A stretch of DNA of 64,000 nt from Poriferisodalis sp965262965 (GCF_965262965.1 NZ_OZ253573.1:2232001-2296000), one strand, 5' to 3'. Shown: positions 55,360-63,877, counted from the stretch's first letter. Numbers and translations are program-made. Notes: generated by a model from the sequence alone, not told the origin.

Positions 55360-56148
55360 GTGGGGACGACGAGACGACTGTCGACATTGAACCGGTCGAT
55401 CGAGGGGCGGGTGACGCTGATCACCGGTGCCGGCATGGGCCAGGGACGGGCGACGGCTCACCTGTTCGCCGACGAGGGTGCGCATGTTGCGGTGACCGAC
55501 CTGGGTCAGGCCGAGGTGGACGCTGTGGTGGCCGAGATCAACGACGCCGGCGGCTCGGCCGCGGGCTGGACGATGGACGTGGCCAACCGCGACCGTGTCA
55601 ACGAGGTCGCGGGCGAGATGGCCGAGCGGTTCGGCGGCATCGATCACGTCATCAACAACGCCGGGATTTCACGCTTCTCGCCGATCGATGCCCCCGAGTA
55701 CGAGGACAACTGGGCGATCTCGCTCGAGGTGCTGCTGACAGCGCACACCTACACCGTGCGGGCGGCGCTGCCGTACCTGCGGCAGTCAGATGCGGCGCGC
55801 ATCGTGAACATCGCTTCCACCGAGGGCTGGGGCGCTACGAAGTTCGGCTCGCCCTACACGGCGGCCAAGCACGGCGTGATCGGGCTGACGAAGTCGCTGG
55901 CGGTGGAGCTGGGCCGTGAGGGCATCACAGTGAACTGCATCTGCCCGGGGCCCATCAACACCGCTATGACCTCGGACATCCCCGACGAGCACAAGACGAT
56001 CTTCGCCAAGCGCCGCACCGCGCTCGGCCGCTACGCCGAACCCGAGGAAGTGGCCCACGGCACGCTCAACTTCTGCCTGCCCGCCAGCCAGTACATGACC
56101 GGCGCCATCCTCCCCGTAGACGGCGGCCTCCTCATCAAGAACGCCTGA
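55360..56148 (+). CDS. Short-chain dehydrogenase/reductase (SDR)
   Basis: 262 residues, a second classical SDR: ITGAGMGQGRATAHL, INNAGISRFSPID, IVNIASTEGWGATKFG and YTAAKHG (Tyr-x3-Lys). The end reads YMTGAILPVDGG. GTG at 55360 with AGGGAG upstream. Same strand as the preceding SDR but 57 bp apart; probably the same unit. Confidence 0.9.
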   Translation: MGTTRRLSTLNRSIEGRVTLITGAGMGQGRATAHLFADEGAHVAVTDLGQAEVDAVVAEINDAGGSAAGWTMDVANRDRVNEVAGEMAERFGGIDHVINNAGISRFSPIDAPEYEDNWAISLEVLLTAHTYTVRAALPYLRQSDAARIVNIASTEGWGATKFGSPYTAAKHGVIGLTKSLAVELGREGITVNCICPGPINTAMTSDIPDEHKTIFAKRRTALGRYAEPEEVAHGTLNFCLPASQYMTGAILPVDGGLLIKNA

Positions 56149-56190
56149 TTTGCGCCTCTCAGTTGGCTGCTGGCACGAGAGCGCGAGTGG

Positions 56191-57819
56191 CTACGGGGTG
56201 AGGGTGACGGTGAGGGACTGAGGCATCCCGTCGCTGTCGAGGGTGAGGGTGCCAGAGAGGGTGCCGCTCACGATGAAGGGCAGCGACTCAGTGGGCGTGG
56301 CGCTGAAGCGGCCGGTCATCGACAGGTAGCCATCGTCATTCATGGTGCCGCGGGCGGCCAGGCGCATCTCGGCGGATGCACCGTCGGCGCCAGCCGCGAA
56401 GACCAGCAGGGCGCTGAAGCGACGCTCGTCCACCGCCGGGTCTGCCGCATCGAGCGATGCGGTGCTCGGCGACACAACCGACACCGACTCAGTCGTCGTG
56501 ACGGTCTCCACAGTCTCGTCATCGCCGGTTGTGGTCGTTGTGGTGGTTTCCGCGGTCATCGACAGGGTGCCGGACACGTCATAGCGGTCGGCGCCCGACG
56601 GGGTGAACGTCAACTGGGCGCCTTCGACGCTGCTGGTCGCCGTCACCTTCACCACCGGCGCGACCGCATCAGCGGACTTGGCCGTCGACTCAGCCACCGT
56701 CTGTGCAGCAGCCACCGTGCCGTCACCAGACCCGTCGGCGACCTGGCGGTCGCTGGCCGAATTAGACGCAGCTACAGGCGTAGCCGACGCAGCTGCCTGA
56801 GGGGCTTCATCCTGCACCGCAGCTGCGGCCGTCGCAGTCGCTGCCTCGGCAGCCACCTCGGTGTCGGCAGGGTCCACCAACTCCGCTACAGCAGTCACCG
56901 GCGCAGCCGCCGGCACCACCACTGGCGCATCAGGCGCCGACAATTCCATAGCAAGTGGCGCCAGCACTTCCATCACCGAATCGGGCAGCACCCGATCGGC
57001 GGCCCTGTGGACCGGCGAATCGACCGTTGGGGCAATCACTGCGGTAGCAAGCCCGAACCCGACCGCCGCCTTCGCCACGATGGGCACACCTGTGGTGGCG
57101 GCATTGCTCACCGCAGCGGCAGCCCGCGACGCCACTGGCGTCGTCTCGGCAAACATCGGCATCGCCGAATTCAGCGCAGCCCTTCCACCGCCCGGCGACT
57201 GGCTCGACACCGCAGCGGCAGCCCGCTCGCCCCGGCGCAGCAGGCCCACAAGCGCCACCGGCACGAACGCCGCAACCCGCAGCGCGGCACGCAGGGCACT
57301 TCGAGCCCGCGACACCCTCGCCCGGGCGTTGTCCTCGGACACGCCGGCGGCCTTCGCCATCTCGTCGTAGGACAGCTCCTCGACGAAACGCAGGTGCAGA
57401 GCCTCTCGGTAGGGCTCGGACAGCTCTTCCAACGCGGCCGCCACGTCGGTGTGATCGACGTCGAGACCCAGTTCCACCTCAGCGCTGGGCGACGGACCCA
57501 CCGAAGTATCGGTGTGCGCGACCCGCTCGGACTTCTCGCTCTCGCGACGGCGCCGGTTGCCCTCGTCGATGCAGACGTTCGCCAAGATTCGGTGCAGCCA
57601 CGGCCCGACCATGTAGTTGCCGTTGAAGCGAGGTATCGCCCGCAGGGCACGCACCAGCGTCTCCTGCACGGCATCCTGGGCAGACTCGTCGCAATTCAAG
57701 CGACGGCGCGCGTGACTGACCAGCTGCGGCCGGTACTCCCGCACCAATTCGGCGAACGCCTCGGTATCGCCAGCTTGGTACGCGATGACCAGATCTCTGT
57801 CTTCAAGGCGCAGGGCCAT
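56191..57819 (-). CDS. ECF-type sigma factor with very long C-terminal extension
   Basis: 542 residues. Residues ~1-170 form an extracytoplasmic-function sigma factor: region 2 in GDTEAFAELVREYRPQLVSHARRRL and DAVQETLVRALRAIPRFNGNYMVGPWLHRILAN, region 4 in LSEPYREALHLRFVEELSYDEMAKAAGVSEDNARARVSRARSALR. A hydrophobic stretch follows (AALRVAAFVPVALVGLL), then a second (VPIVAKAAVGFGLATAVIA). An Ala/Thr/Glu-rich tail of about 300 residues ends in a beta-rich domain (DRYDVSGTLSMTAE, GYLSMTGRFSATPT, LSGTLTLDSDG). The tail may be membrane-tethered and exported. ATG 57819 preferred over 57864. Confidence 0.8.
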   Translation of the reverse strand: MALRLEDRDLVIAYQAGDTEAFAELVREYRPQLVSHARRRLNCDESAQDAVQETLVRALRAIPRFNGNYMVGPWLHRILANVCIDEGNRRRRESEKSERVAHTDTSVGPSPSAEVELGLDVDHTDVAAALEELSEPYREALHLRFVEELSYDEMAKAAGVSEDNARARVSRARSALRAALRVAAFVPVALVGLLRRGERAAAAVSSQSPGGGRAALNSAMPMFAETTPVASRAAAAVSNAATTGVPIVAKAAVGFGLATAVIAPTVDSPVHRAADRVLPDSVMEVLAPLAMELSAPDAPVVVPAAAPVTAVAELVDPADTEVAAEAATATAAAAVQDEAPQAAASATPVAASNSASDRQVADGSGDGTVAAAQTVAESTAKSADAVAPVVKVTATSSVEGAQLTFTPSGADRYDVSGTLSMTAETTTTTTTGDDETVETVTTTESVSVVSPSTASLDAADPAVDERRFSALLVFAAGADGASAEMRLAARGTMNDDGYLSMTGRFSATPTESLPFIVSGTLSGTLTLDSDGMPQSLTVTLTP

Positions 57820-57872
57820 AGCAGTCACGCATCGGAACAGCGGGAGCGCCGTCGCTCCCGTCATTGACGATG

Positions 57873-58700
57873 CTACCGCGACCCCCGGGCGGCCTCGTCG
57901 TCACATTCTTGGGTGACTCTGGAGTTGCGCCAACCCCTGACGTGTGTCTGACTTGATGTCGCTTCTGGTGGAGGATTCAGCCCGCATGTTGGGGTTCCCG
58001 GGATTGGTTGGTTGCGATGGTAGGCGATGCGTTGTCGGCGGGCTCGGGCGAGGCTGTCGCGTCGGGCGGCTCGGATGGTGTGTCGGTGGCTGCGGTGTTC
58101 TTGGTCGGGGGTGGCGTAGCCGATGGCTGCGTGCGGTCGGATGGTGTTGTAGCGCTCTCGCTGGATTTCGAGTTCGGCGCGCAGCACATCGATGTCGTCG
58201 ATGAGTTCGAGGTGGGGCTGTTCGGTCTTGAGGTGGCCGAGCAGGCTCTCGGTCCAGGCTTGGTCGGTGGGGGTGCCGGGTCGGCCGTAGTGGGCGGCGA
58301 GCCAGCACAGTGCCATGGACTCCCGTGTCGTCCCCGAGCGCATCTGGGGCCCGTTGTCGGACATCACCAGCAGCACCGGCACTGCGTCGGAGTCGGGGTC
58401 CCATGGGGTGCGCTGTTCGATGACGTCGTCGAGGCCTTGTTTGCGCAGTGCCCAGTTGAACACGGCCTGGACCTCGATGCTGGTCTCGTCGGCCGATGTG
58501 ATGTCGGCGATCGGCTTGCGCGAGATCACGTCGCAGATCACCGTGGTGGCCGCCCGGGCTCGCGTCCAGTGCGTCGTGTCGCAGATCCATATCCGGTTCG
58601 GGGCTTGCTCGACCCACACCGGCCACGGCCTGCGGAGCGAGCGCGCGTGCCGCTTCGGGCCGCGAAAGCGCAGGTCGCGGCGCTCTAGCACCCGGCGCAC
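57873..58700 (-). CDS. IS3-type transposase OrfB, N-terminally truncated
   Basis: 275-residue integrase core with all three DDE residues: WICDTTHW (D1), LVMSDNGPQM (D2) and WTESLLGHLKTEQ (E). The frame is open slightly further upstream (AEWLGRFWADPSTV) but has no start. The helix-turn-helix region usually found before the DDE domain is missing. The OrfA stop falls in the middle of what should be the junction, and the frame relation is +1 rather than the usual -1, so ordinary IS3 frameshifting cannot produce the fusion. The C-terminus reads past the element's terminal repeat. Confidence 0.7.
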   Translation of the reverse strand: MRRVLERRDLRFRGPKRHARSLRRPWPVWVEQAPNRIWICDTTHWTRARAATTVICDVISRKPIADITSADETSIEVQAVFNWALRKQGLDDVIEQRTPWDPDSDAVPVLLVMSDNGPQMRSGTTRESMALCWLAAHYGRPGTPTDQAWTESLLGHLKTEQPHLELIDDIDVLRAELEIQRERYNTIRPHAAIGYATPDQEHRSHRHTIRAARRDSLARARRQRIAYHRNQPIPGTPTCGLNPPPEATSSQTHVRGWRNSRVTQECDDEAARGSR

Positions 58701-59147
58701 GGTGGACGGGTCGGCCCAGAACCGACCCAGCCACTCAGCCCCAACGCTCTTTTCCCTCCGCCAGCGTCAACCTCACCGCCATCTCGGCCAACGCTGTGCG
58801 CAGACGCTCGACCTCGGCCCCCGCCGCTTCCAGCTCCACGTCCCGCTGCTTGTCCCGCCGGCCCGGACGCGACCGCGCCAACGCATCGAGCGCGCCCTGG
58901 CGGGCGACCTCGCGCAGCTTCGCGACCGTCGACCGGTCCACCCGCGCCCGATCGGCTGCCTCGCTCACCGTGGTCTCCCCACGCACAAGCTGCATCCAGA
59001 TCTCGTACTTCTCCTGCGGCGACAAGAACCGCTTCCTCCTCACACCAGACTCGGCACTCAACACGACTCCTCAACGTCCGGTCCAGAACCCTCCCACGCT
59101 GGCTGAAACCAACCACAAACAGCGACACAAAGTCAGCCGCAACACAC
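57942..59147 (-). mobile_element. Defective IS3-like element
   Basis: OrfA and truncated OrfB are flanked by imperfect inverted repeats. The left end (about 57942: GTGTGT, CTGACTTGATGTCGCT) matches the complement of the right end (to about 59147: GTGTGT, five extra bases, CTGACTTTGTGTCGCT). A target duplication was not identified. The internal deletion at the orfA/orfB junction should make it non-autonomous. Confidence 0.55.
58735..59064 (-). CDS. IS3-type OrfA (helix-turn-helix protein)
   Basis: 109 residues. It contains RRKRFLSPQEKYEIWMQLVRGETTVSEAADRARVDRSTVAKLREVA, a transposase-type helix-turn-helix, then a leucine-rich coiled coil ELEAAGAEVERLRTALAEMAVRL ending in EGKERWG. It is the upstream partner of the truncated OrfB. 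Confidence 0.75.
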   Translation of the reverse strand: MLSAESGVRRKRFLSPQEKYEIWMQLVRGETTVSEAADRARVDRSTVAKLREVARQGALDALARSRPGRRDKQRDVELEAAGAEVERLRTALAEMAVRLTLAEGKERWG

Positions 59148-59179
59148 TCCCCCGTGCCTGAGGCATCACTGAGTCTCAT

Positions 59180-59767
59180 TCATCTCCGGGCGAAGCTGAG
59201 CAGCTCGGAGACATCGCCGCCATCGGCCGTACGCAGGGCCGTCAGGTACGCATCCCGCAGTTCATCAGTGTCGAGGAACACGTTGCTGCCCCAGCTGAAC
59301 GGATCGCGACCGAGCGCCTCGACGAGGTAGTCGGCGCAGATGCGGCTGTGCCGGCCGTTGCCGTTCGGGAACGAGTGGATCTCGACCAAGCGGTGATGGA
59401 AGCGAACAGCGAGTTCGTCCGGTTCATATGTTCGGAAGTCGACCCAGGCCTTGGCGTCTTCGGTGAGCATTCGGACGGCGGGAACGATCTGTATCGGCGT
59501 CACGCCGATGTTCGTCTCGCGCAGGCGGTAGCGGCCTGCCCAGGACCACACTTCGCCGAACATCGCAGCGTGCAGATCACGCAGGTACTTGTCGTCGAGG
59601 AGCATGTCGACAGTGGGCGCCCGGCGACGGAGTGCGATCGAAATGTTTCGCTGTTCTGCGTCGTTGAGGTCGTCTCGGGTTGCAATATGGCTCTGCAGCA
59701 GGCCCTTGCGGTCGTCGGGGGACAACGGGGTGTGTCCCTCGCCGGCGAGAGGCAGCCATTGGCTCAT
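59180..59767 (-). CDS. Fic/DOC protein of the 'mobile mystery protein B' type
   Basis: 195 residues. The active-site loop HSFPNGNGRHSR (residues 131-142) has the H-x-F-x-N-G-N-G-R-x-x-R form; asparagine replaces the acidic residue of adenylylating Fic proteins. Seen before it: LRDLHAAMFGEVWSWAGRYR and ETNIGV. ATG at 59767 overlaps the stop of the HTH gene by 4 bp (ATGA), so the extended start at 59788 is rejected. Pairs with the HTH protein as in the known mobile mystery A/B couple, which behaves like a toxin-antitoxin module. Confidence 0.85.
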   Translation of the reverse strand: MSQWLPLAGEGHTPLSPDDRKGLLQSHIATRDDLNDAEQRNISIALRRRAPTVDMLLDDKYLRDLHAAMFGEVWSWAGRYRLRETNIGVTPIQIVPAVRMLTEDAKAWVDFRTYEPDELAVRFHHRLVEIHSFPNGNGRHSRICADYLVEALGRDPFSWGSNVFLDTDELRDAYLTALRTADGGDVSELLSFARR

Positions 59768-60231
59768 CGCGCTCGGTCGCGGCTCCACAGCCCGCGCTGT
59801 TCAGCCAAGTCGGCGGCCAGCTCCTCGATCTGCGCGGCGATGTCGTCGTCGGCGGGCTGTTGATCCTCGAGGCGGGAGTGATGGGTGACTCGACGCACAT
59901 GCTCGGTTGCCCGTCGCTGCGCTTGCGCGGTGACCATGTCGTTGAGGCTCGTGCGAGGGACGAGTGCGTAGACGAGCGCGCAGTCCAGTGCATCGGCAGC
60001 CCGCATCAGCGTGTCGAGCTTGATGGTCATGTTCTGCTCGCCGCGTTCGATCGCGGGTATTCGCTGCTGGCTGACGCCCATTCGTCGTGCGAGGTCTGCA
60101 CCGGACATGCCCAAGGCATTTCGCACCGCCCGAATCCACCCTGTGTGCGGCCGCGCCAGGTCGGCCAGTGGTCTGAGGCTCGAGAGGCGGTCATCGAGGC
60201 GATCGCGGGCGATAGCTCGTGTGCTCTTCAT
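59764..60231 (-). CDS. HTH protein of the 'mobile mystery protein A' type
   Basis: 155-residue Xre-like DNA-binding protein. It has the family leader RLDDRLSSLRPLADLARPHTGWIRAVRNALGMS, then the helix-turn-helix GADLARRMGVSQQRIPAIERGE, and later LDTLMRAADALDCALVYALVP. GAGG lies 8-11 bases before the ATG at 60231. Upstream is a perfect palindrome (60273-60288), the likely autoregulatory operator. Probably acts as repressor and antitoxin of the overlapping Fic gene. Confidence 0.85.
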   Translation of the reverse strand: MKSTRAIARDRLDDRLSSLRPLADLARPHTGWIRAVRNALGMSGADLARRMGVSQQRIPAIERGEQNMTIKLDTLMRAADALDCALVYALVPRTSLNDMVTAQAQRRATEHVRRVTHHSRLEDQQPADDDIAAQIEELAADLAEQRGLWSRDRAR

Positions 60232-60272
60232 GGTCGCAACCTCATGCAGCAGGTGAAGGGGCTCTTCGATCC

Positions 60273-60288
60273 ACTATGTAAACATAGT
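60273..60288. promoter_or_regulatory. Palindromic operator upstream of the mobile-mystery pair
   Basis: Perfect inverted repeat ACTATGT-AA-ACATAGT, 42 bp upstream of the HTH start, in an A/T-rich stretch (60265-60335) that stands out from its GC-rich surroundings. A second palindrome CTATATATAG lies at 60311-60320. Together they look like the promoter/operator of an Xre-type autoregulated operon. Confidence 0.65.
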
Positions 60289-60416
60289 CGATAGATCTGC
60301 CTTCTACAATCTATATATAGTGTCTAATGTCACTTGAAACGGTCGATAAGTTGTCAACGAATCGCGACCGAGATGCCGCTCGACACCGACGACGGACTCC
60401 CCTTCCCGTGCTCCGC

Positions 60417-61802
60417 CTACCAAGGCGAGTCGCGAGGGCCCGCCCCGACGTGCCGCAGGTAGGTCAGCACCGCCGCGACGCCTACCTCGGTCAGCGCGAG
60501 GCGCCGGTCCTGCCAGTCACCCCTGTCGACGACCAGGTCGCACGCCCTCCACGAGCTGAGCGACTCGCTCAACGCCCACGACACCTCCATCGCCGACGGC
60601 AACACTCGCACTCCGTCGGCAGTGGATGCCCAGCCCATGTCCACCGCCACCGCAGCCACCAAGGTGGTCAGCTCTTTGTACGACACCTCGCTGCCGCGGT
60701 CGATCAAGTGCAGTACCGCCGTCTCAGCGACGAAGCCATCCCAGCCCGACGGCGCGAGATGCCGGGTGAGCCTGTCCCACGCCTTGTGCCAGTCCGCGGT
60801 CATCTCGGTTCCGGCAGCGGTCCGTCGCAGCAACGTCTTGCGCTTCTGCAACGCACCGGCACGCTGCAACCACCGTCGAAGGTGATACAGCACCATGTCG
60901 TCGGTCTCTGTGCGAGGCGGCCGGTCGAGCTCGTAGCGGTACGTCCAAGGCCGGTCGCGCTGCACGGACTGCACGAACGCCGGCTTGAGATAGCCGGCCT
61001 GAGTCAAGGTCTGCTCGTCACCGAACCGTTCGAGCAGCCACAGCACTGGGCCAAGCGATTCCTGTGCACCCGCCGGCGGCTCGACCCGATGCAGCAGTCG
61101 ATTCGCCACCCTCGCCCGCGCCGCGGACAACTGCTCGCTGCGCCCCGACACGGCGGCAATCCACCGCTCCAGCCGCTCGGTGATCACCGCTGTCCGCCAC
61201 GACTGGCCCGGCAGGATCGGATGGCCGCCGTCGAGGGCAGCCGTAGCGACGGCGGCCTGCGCTGCCCGCCAGCCGCGGCCGCCTACGGCGAGTTCCCCCA
61301 CTGCAATCGCTCGTTCGAGCGCATCTTGCACCGCCGAGCGTGCAGAGGCTTCCTCGGGCCCCATCACCGAGCTCCACTCAAAATCGGCCAGGTCGGGCGG
61401 ATCGATCCCCGAGCGCTGCATCGCCTTGCGCAGCGCCGAAATTCCCTCGTTGTCGCTGCGGTCGAAGGCGGCATGGACGGCTGCGGTCTCGGGCGACCGG
61501 CAGATCGCCGCATATGCGTGCAGCCCCAATTCGTCGAGCAACGCCGCGGCCGCCCCCGCCAACTGGCCCATGTAGCCCACCTCATCGGTGATGTACTTCG
61601 TGGGCACGACGTACCACAGCCAATGCTGCAACCCGGCCTGACTCAACACGCCGGGCCCCTCGCCCCAGGTCAACGACTCGTACACATCGCCGGCCTCGCG
61701 AGCCACTTCGGGATCACGCGCCGCGATGCGAGCGATTGCGTCACCGACATCCTGCTCGCAGAGCGATGACGTCTCGAATCGATTGCGGGCCGTATCTGTC
61801 AC
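60417..61802 (-). CDS. Uncharacterised 461-residue protein
   Basis: No family recognised. Soluble, mostly helical by composition, without signal peptide or membrane helix. A run of tryptophans (QHWLWYVVPTKYITDEVGYMGQLAG) lies at about residues 60-85. The C-terminal ~170 residues have a winged-helix-like alternation (DDMVLYHLRRWLQRAGALQKRKTLLRRTAAG). Long, well-composed and free of shifts, so probably a real gene. GTG start at 61802; lies between the mobile-mystery pair and ABC remnants. Confidence 0.6.
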   Translation of the reverse strand: MTDTARNRFETSSLCEQDVGDAIARIAARDPEVAREAGDVYESLTWGEGPGVLSQAGLQHWLWYVVPTKYITDEVGYMGQLAGAAAALLDELGLHAYAAICRSPETAAVHAAFDRSDNEGISALRKAMQRSGIDPPDLADFEWSSVMGPEEASARSAVQDALERAIAVGELAVGGRGWRAAQAAVATAALDGGHPILPGQSWRTAVITERLERWIAAVSGRSEQLSAARARVANRLLHRVEPPAGAQESLGPVLWLLERFGDEQTLTQAGYLKPAFVQSVQRDRPWTYRYELDRPPRTETDDMVLYHLRRWLQRAGALQKRKTLLRRTAAGTEMTADWHKAWDRLTRHLAPSGWDGFVAETAVLHLIDRGSEVSYKELTTLVAAVAVDMGWASTADGVRVLPSAMEVSWALSESLSSWRACDLVVDRGDWQDRRLALTEVGVAAVLTYLRHVGAGPRDSPW

Positions 61803-61849
61803 CGGGCCATCCTGCCAACTGCGCGCATCCCCAGCGCGTTGGTTGCCGC

Positions 61850-61938
61850 GGCCACGACCGCACGGAGAAGTCAGCGTCGGGGTACTCGGTGCGGTTTCGA
61901 CGTCTGCGCAAAGCGTGCAGACGTCCGAAGACCTCCAA
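61850..61938 (-). pseudogene. Possible HEPN-domain remnant
   Basis: A short minus-strand stretch reads FGRLHALRRRRNRTEYPDAD, which matches the end of small HEPN proteins (R-x-x-R-N-x-x-E-Y). The rest of the domain is absent. Low confidence because of its length. Confidence 0.3.
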
Positions 61939-62029
61939 GTTCGGACGCGATGAGCTGTTCCTCGTTTACGAGCACGACCAGCGTGGGACGCGACTTGACG
62001 TCTCGGGTGCCCGGCCCGGCTCGCCGAGA

Positions 62030-62324
62030 TACCGCGCGGCCCAACGGACGGCGCTGTACCTGTCGCTGCGGGTGTCGGAGAATCTGGCCTTCTTCGGCGG
62101 CCTCTACGGCCTGCGGGGCCATCGCTCAGCTGGCGGCCCTGCCGGGCTGGGTGCAGGCCATCGCCCCAGCCAGCGCCGTGTACTGGGCAATCGACGCCTA
62201 CCGCAGCGTGCTGGGCGGCGAACAGGGATCCGGCCGAGCCGTGGGGATGCTGCTCGGGTTCGCGGCTCTGTTCATCGCCGTCACCCTGTGGGCATTCCGA
62301 GCCGAGAAGCCGAAGGAGAGCTAG
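62030..62324 (+). pseudogene. ABC transporter ATPase/permease fragment (copy 1)
   Basis: In one frame TALYLSLRVSENLAFFGGLYGLRG (62040-62112) is an ABC-2-type ATPase fragment from the Q-loop region. In the next frame, from about 62118 to the TAG at 62322, AQLAALPGWVQAIAPASAVY and VGMLLGFAALFIAVTLWAFRAEKPK is the C-terminal end of an ABC-2 permease. The permease part is repeated at about 63490-63690. Both genes are therefore mere fragments. Confidence 0.7.
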
Positions 62325-62358
62325 CCCGCCGCGTGATCAGGCCCTTGTTAGAACGACT

Positions 62359-62398
62359 GAACCCCGGAAGCCGCTCGGAAAGCGACCCCTCGGGGTTG
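62359..62398. repeat. Inverted repeat with internal stem
   Basis: AACCCCG and CGGGGTT bracket about 25 bases that contain a smaller pairing CGCT/AGCG. It lies 60 bp upstream of the Abi-like gene. It could fold as RNA; there is no T-run, so a simple terminator is unlikely. Confidence 0.35.
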
Positions 62399-62459
62399 TC
62401 GGTCACACCCTATCCAAAACGTCGGTGGGAAGGAAGGACCCATCCACTATGAACGAAGG

Positions 62460-63170
62460 GTGGTCTCGCCAGCTGAACTCGAGCATCTGATCTCGCCACA
62501 GCGCTTCGAGACCTACGTGACGCTCGCCCATGGAGACCGCTCACTTGCAGCCGAACTGTACGAGTGGACTGGAGCCATCGCCGGAGCCCTCTTCACCGAC
62601 TTCCGAACAGTCGAGATCGTCTTCCGAAACCTCATCGACCAGGCACTCAGCAGACATGTGGCAAGAGTCGCACCGCGCGTCAAGGATTGGATGCGGAACT
62701 CGTCCTGGATACCCGTTGGTGGCCACTGGTGGGACCGGGACGCCCAGAAGGCACTCACGAAAGCTCGCAAACATGCCGGCGGGCCCTGGGCTTCCCATGG
62801 TGCAGCCATCGCAGAAGTCAGCTTCGGCTTCTGGCGCTACACCGTTTCGGGCCGGTACGAGGAGTCGTTCTGGAACACCGCTCTCGATCATGCCTTCACC
62901 GGCATCCCCGGCCACGCCCCAGGGGATCGGCGACGAACCCTCGAACAGTCGATGATCAATCTCCTTGGCCTCCGCAATCGGCTCGCACACCATGAGCCCA
63001 TCGCCAAACCCTGGACACGGAAGCTGCCGGGCGGCCGCAAGGGGACATTTACTCTCGACGATCTCTACGGTGACCTCGTGAAGGTCATGCAGTGGACCGC
63101 ACCCGCTCTCGCGGCCGACCTCCTGCAACCCTCAAGAGTGCCTGGTCTGTTGGCCGCCCGCCCCTGCTAG
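62460..63170 (+). CDS. Abi-family (AbiD/F-like) HEPN protein
   Basis: 236 residues. The N-terminal leader SPQRFETYVTLAHGDRSLAAELYEWTGAIAGALFTDFRTVEIVFRNLID and the core VSFGFWRYTVSGRYEESFWNTALDHAF are typical of Abi-like proteins. LRNRLAHHEPI carries the R-x4-H HEPN ribonuclease pattern (R172-H177). Such proteins abort phage infection in other bacteria, and that role is inferred here. GTG at 62460 preceded by GAAGG. It lies between two copies of a broken ABC transporter segment. Confidence 0.75.
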   Translation: MVSPAELEHLISPQRFETYVTLAHGDRSLAAELYEWTGAIAGALFTDFRTVEIVFRNLIDQALSRHVARVAPRVKDWMRNSSWIPVGGHWWDRDAQKALTKARKHAGGPWASHGAAIAEVSFGFWRYTVSGRYEESFWNTALDHAFTGIPGHAPGDRRRTLEQSMINLLGLRNRLAHHEPIAKPWTRKLPGGRKGTFTLDDLYGDLVKVMQWTAPALAADLLQPSRVPGLLAARPC

Positions 63171-63174
63171 AACG

Positions 63175-63690
63175 CTCTTCGTCGCTCGCAATGAGCTGCG
63201 CCTGCTGCGGCGCGATCCGTTCCCGCTGTTCGCGCTGATCGGCATGCCGGGCGTGCTGCTGTTCTTCGTGACCGACGCGATCATCGGCGGGCCGGCTCAC
63301 TCGGTCCCCGCTCTGGCCTCGCTGTTCGCGCTGATGGGAACCGGGTCGATGGGGTTCTCGTTCTTCCGCGAGCACGGATGGGGCACCTGGGACCGGTTGC
63401 GCATCGCCCCGATCCGCACGATCCACATCGTGGGAGGCAAGGCCATCCCGATGCTGGGCACCATGGCGGTCGCGGGCGCCGGCGGGGCAATCGCACAGCT
63501 GACAGCGCTGCCCGGCTGGGTGCAGGCCATCGCCCCAGCCAGCCCCGTGTACTGGGTGATCGACGCCTACCGCAGCGTGCTGGTCGGCGAGCAGGGATTC
63601 GGCCGCGCCATCGCGATGCTGCTCGGGTTCGGAATGCTGTTCACCGTCGTCACCCTGTGGCAGTTCCGAGCCGAGAGGCCGAGGAACGAT
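63175..63690 (+). pseudogene. ABC-2 permease, internally deleted (copy 2)
   Basis: Reading from about 63175 gives LFVARNELRLLRRDPFPLFALIGMPGVLLFF, a normal ABC-2 permease N-terminus, then FREHGWGTWDRLRIAPIRTIHIVGGKAIPM. The frame then jumps directly to AQLTALPGWVQAIAPASPVYWVIDAYRSVLVGEQG. In full-length permeases roughly 100 residues of transmembrane core separate these parts. The start region has no clear ATG. The last ~200 bp are about 85% identical to copy 1. Confidence 0.7.
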
Positions 63691-63692
63691 TG

Positions 63693-63875
63693 CTCGAGCT
63701 GCGAGCGGTCGTCGACCTCGCCCGCAGAGTCATCCGTGAAGATGCCATCAGGCTCTGGCTGCGGACACCCGACCCGGACCTCGGCTACCGAAAACCGCTG
63801 GACGTCATCGCCGCCGGCGAGTACCAACGCGTGATTGATCTGCTGCTCGCGCTCGCGGAGGGCGTCACGTCCTGA
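63693..63875 (+). pseudogene. Antitoxin Xre/MbcA/ParS C-terminal domain, 5' end replaced
   Basis: In frame 3, LARRVIREDAIRLWLRTPDPDLGYRKPLDVIAAGEYQRVIDLLLALAEG is the toxin-binding (DUF2384-type) domain of RES-Xre antitoxins. The normal N-terminal HTH is missing; upstream sequence is the ABC permease fragment in another frame. It ends with TGA at 63873, two bases before an ATG. Confidence 0.65.
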
Positions 63876-63877
63876 CA

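Noticed and set aside
62359..62398. Possible tRNA-like structure upstream of the Abi gene
   Set aside because: It has paired ends but no anticodon arm, T-loop consensus or cloverleaf spacing; kept only as an inverted repeat.
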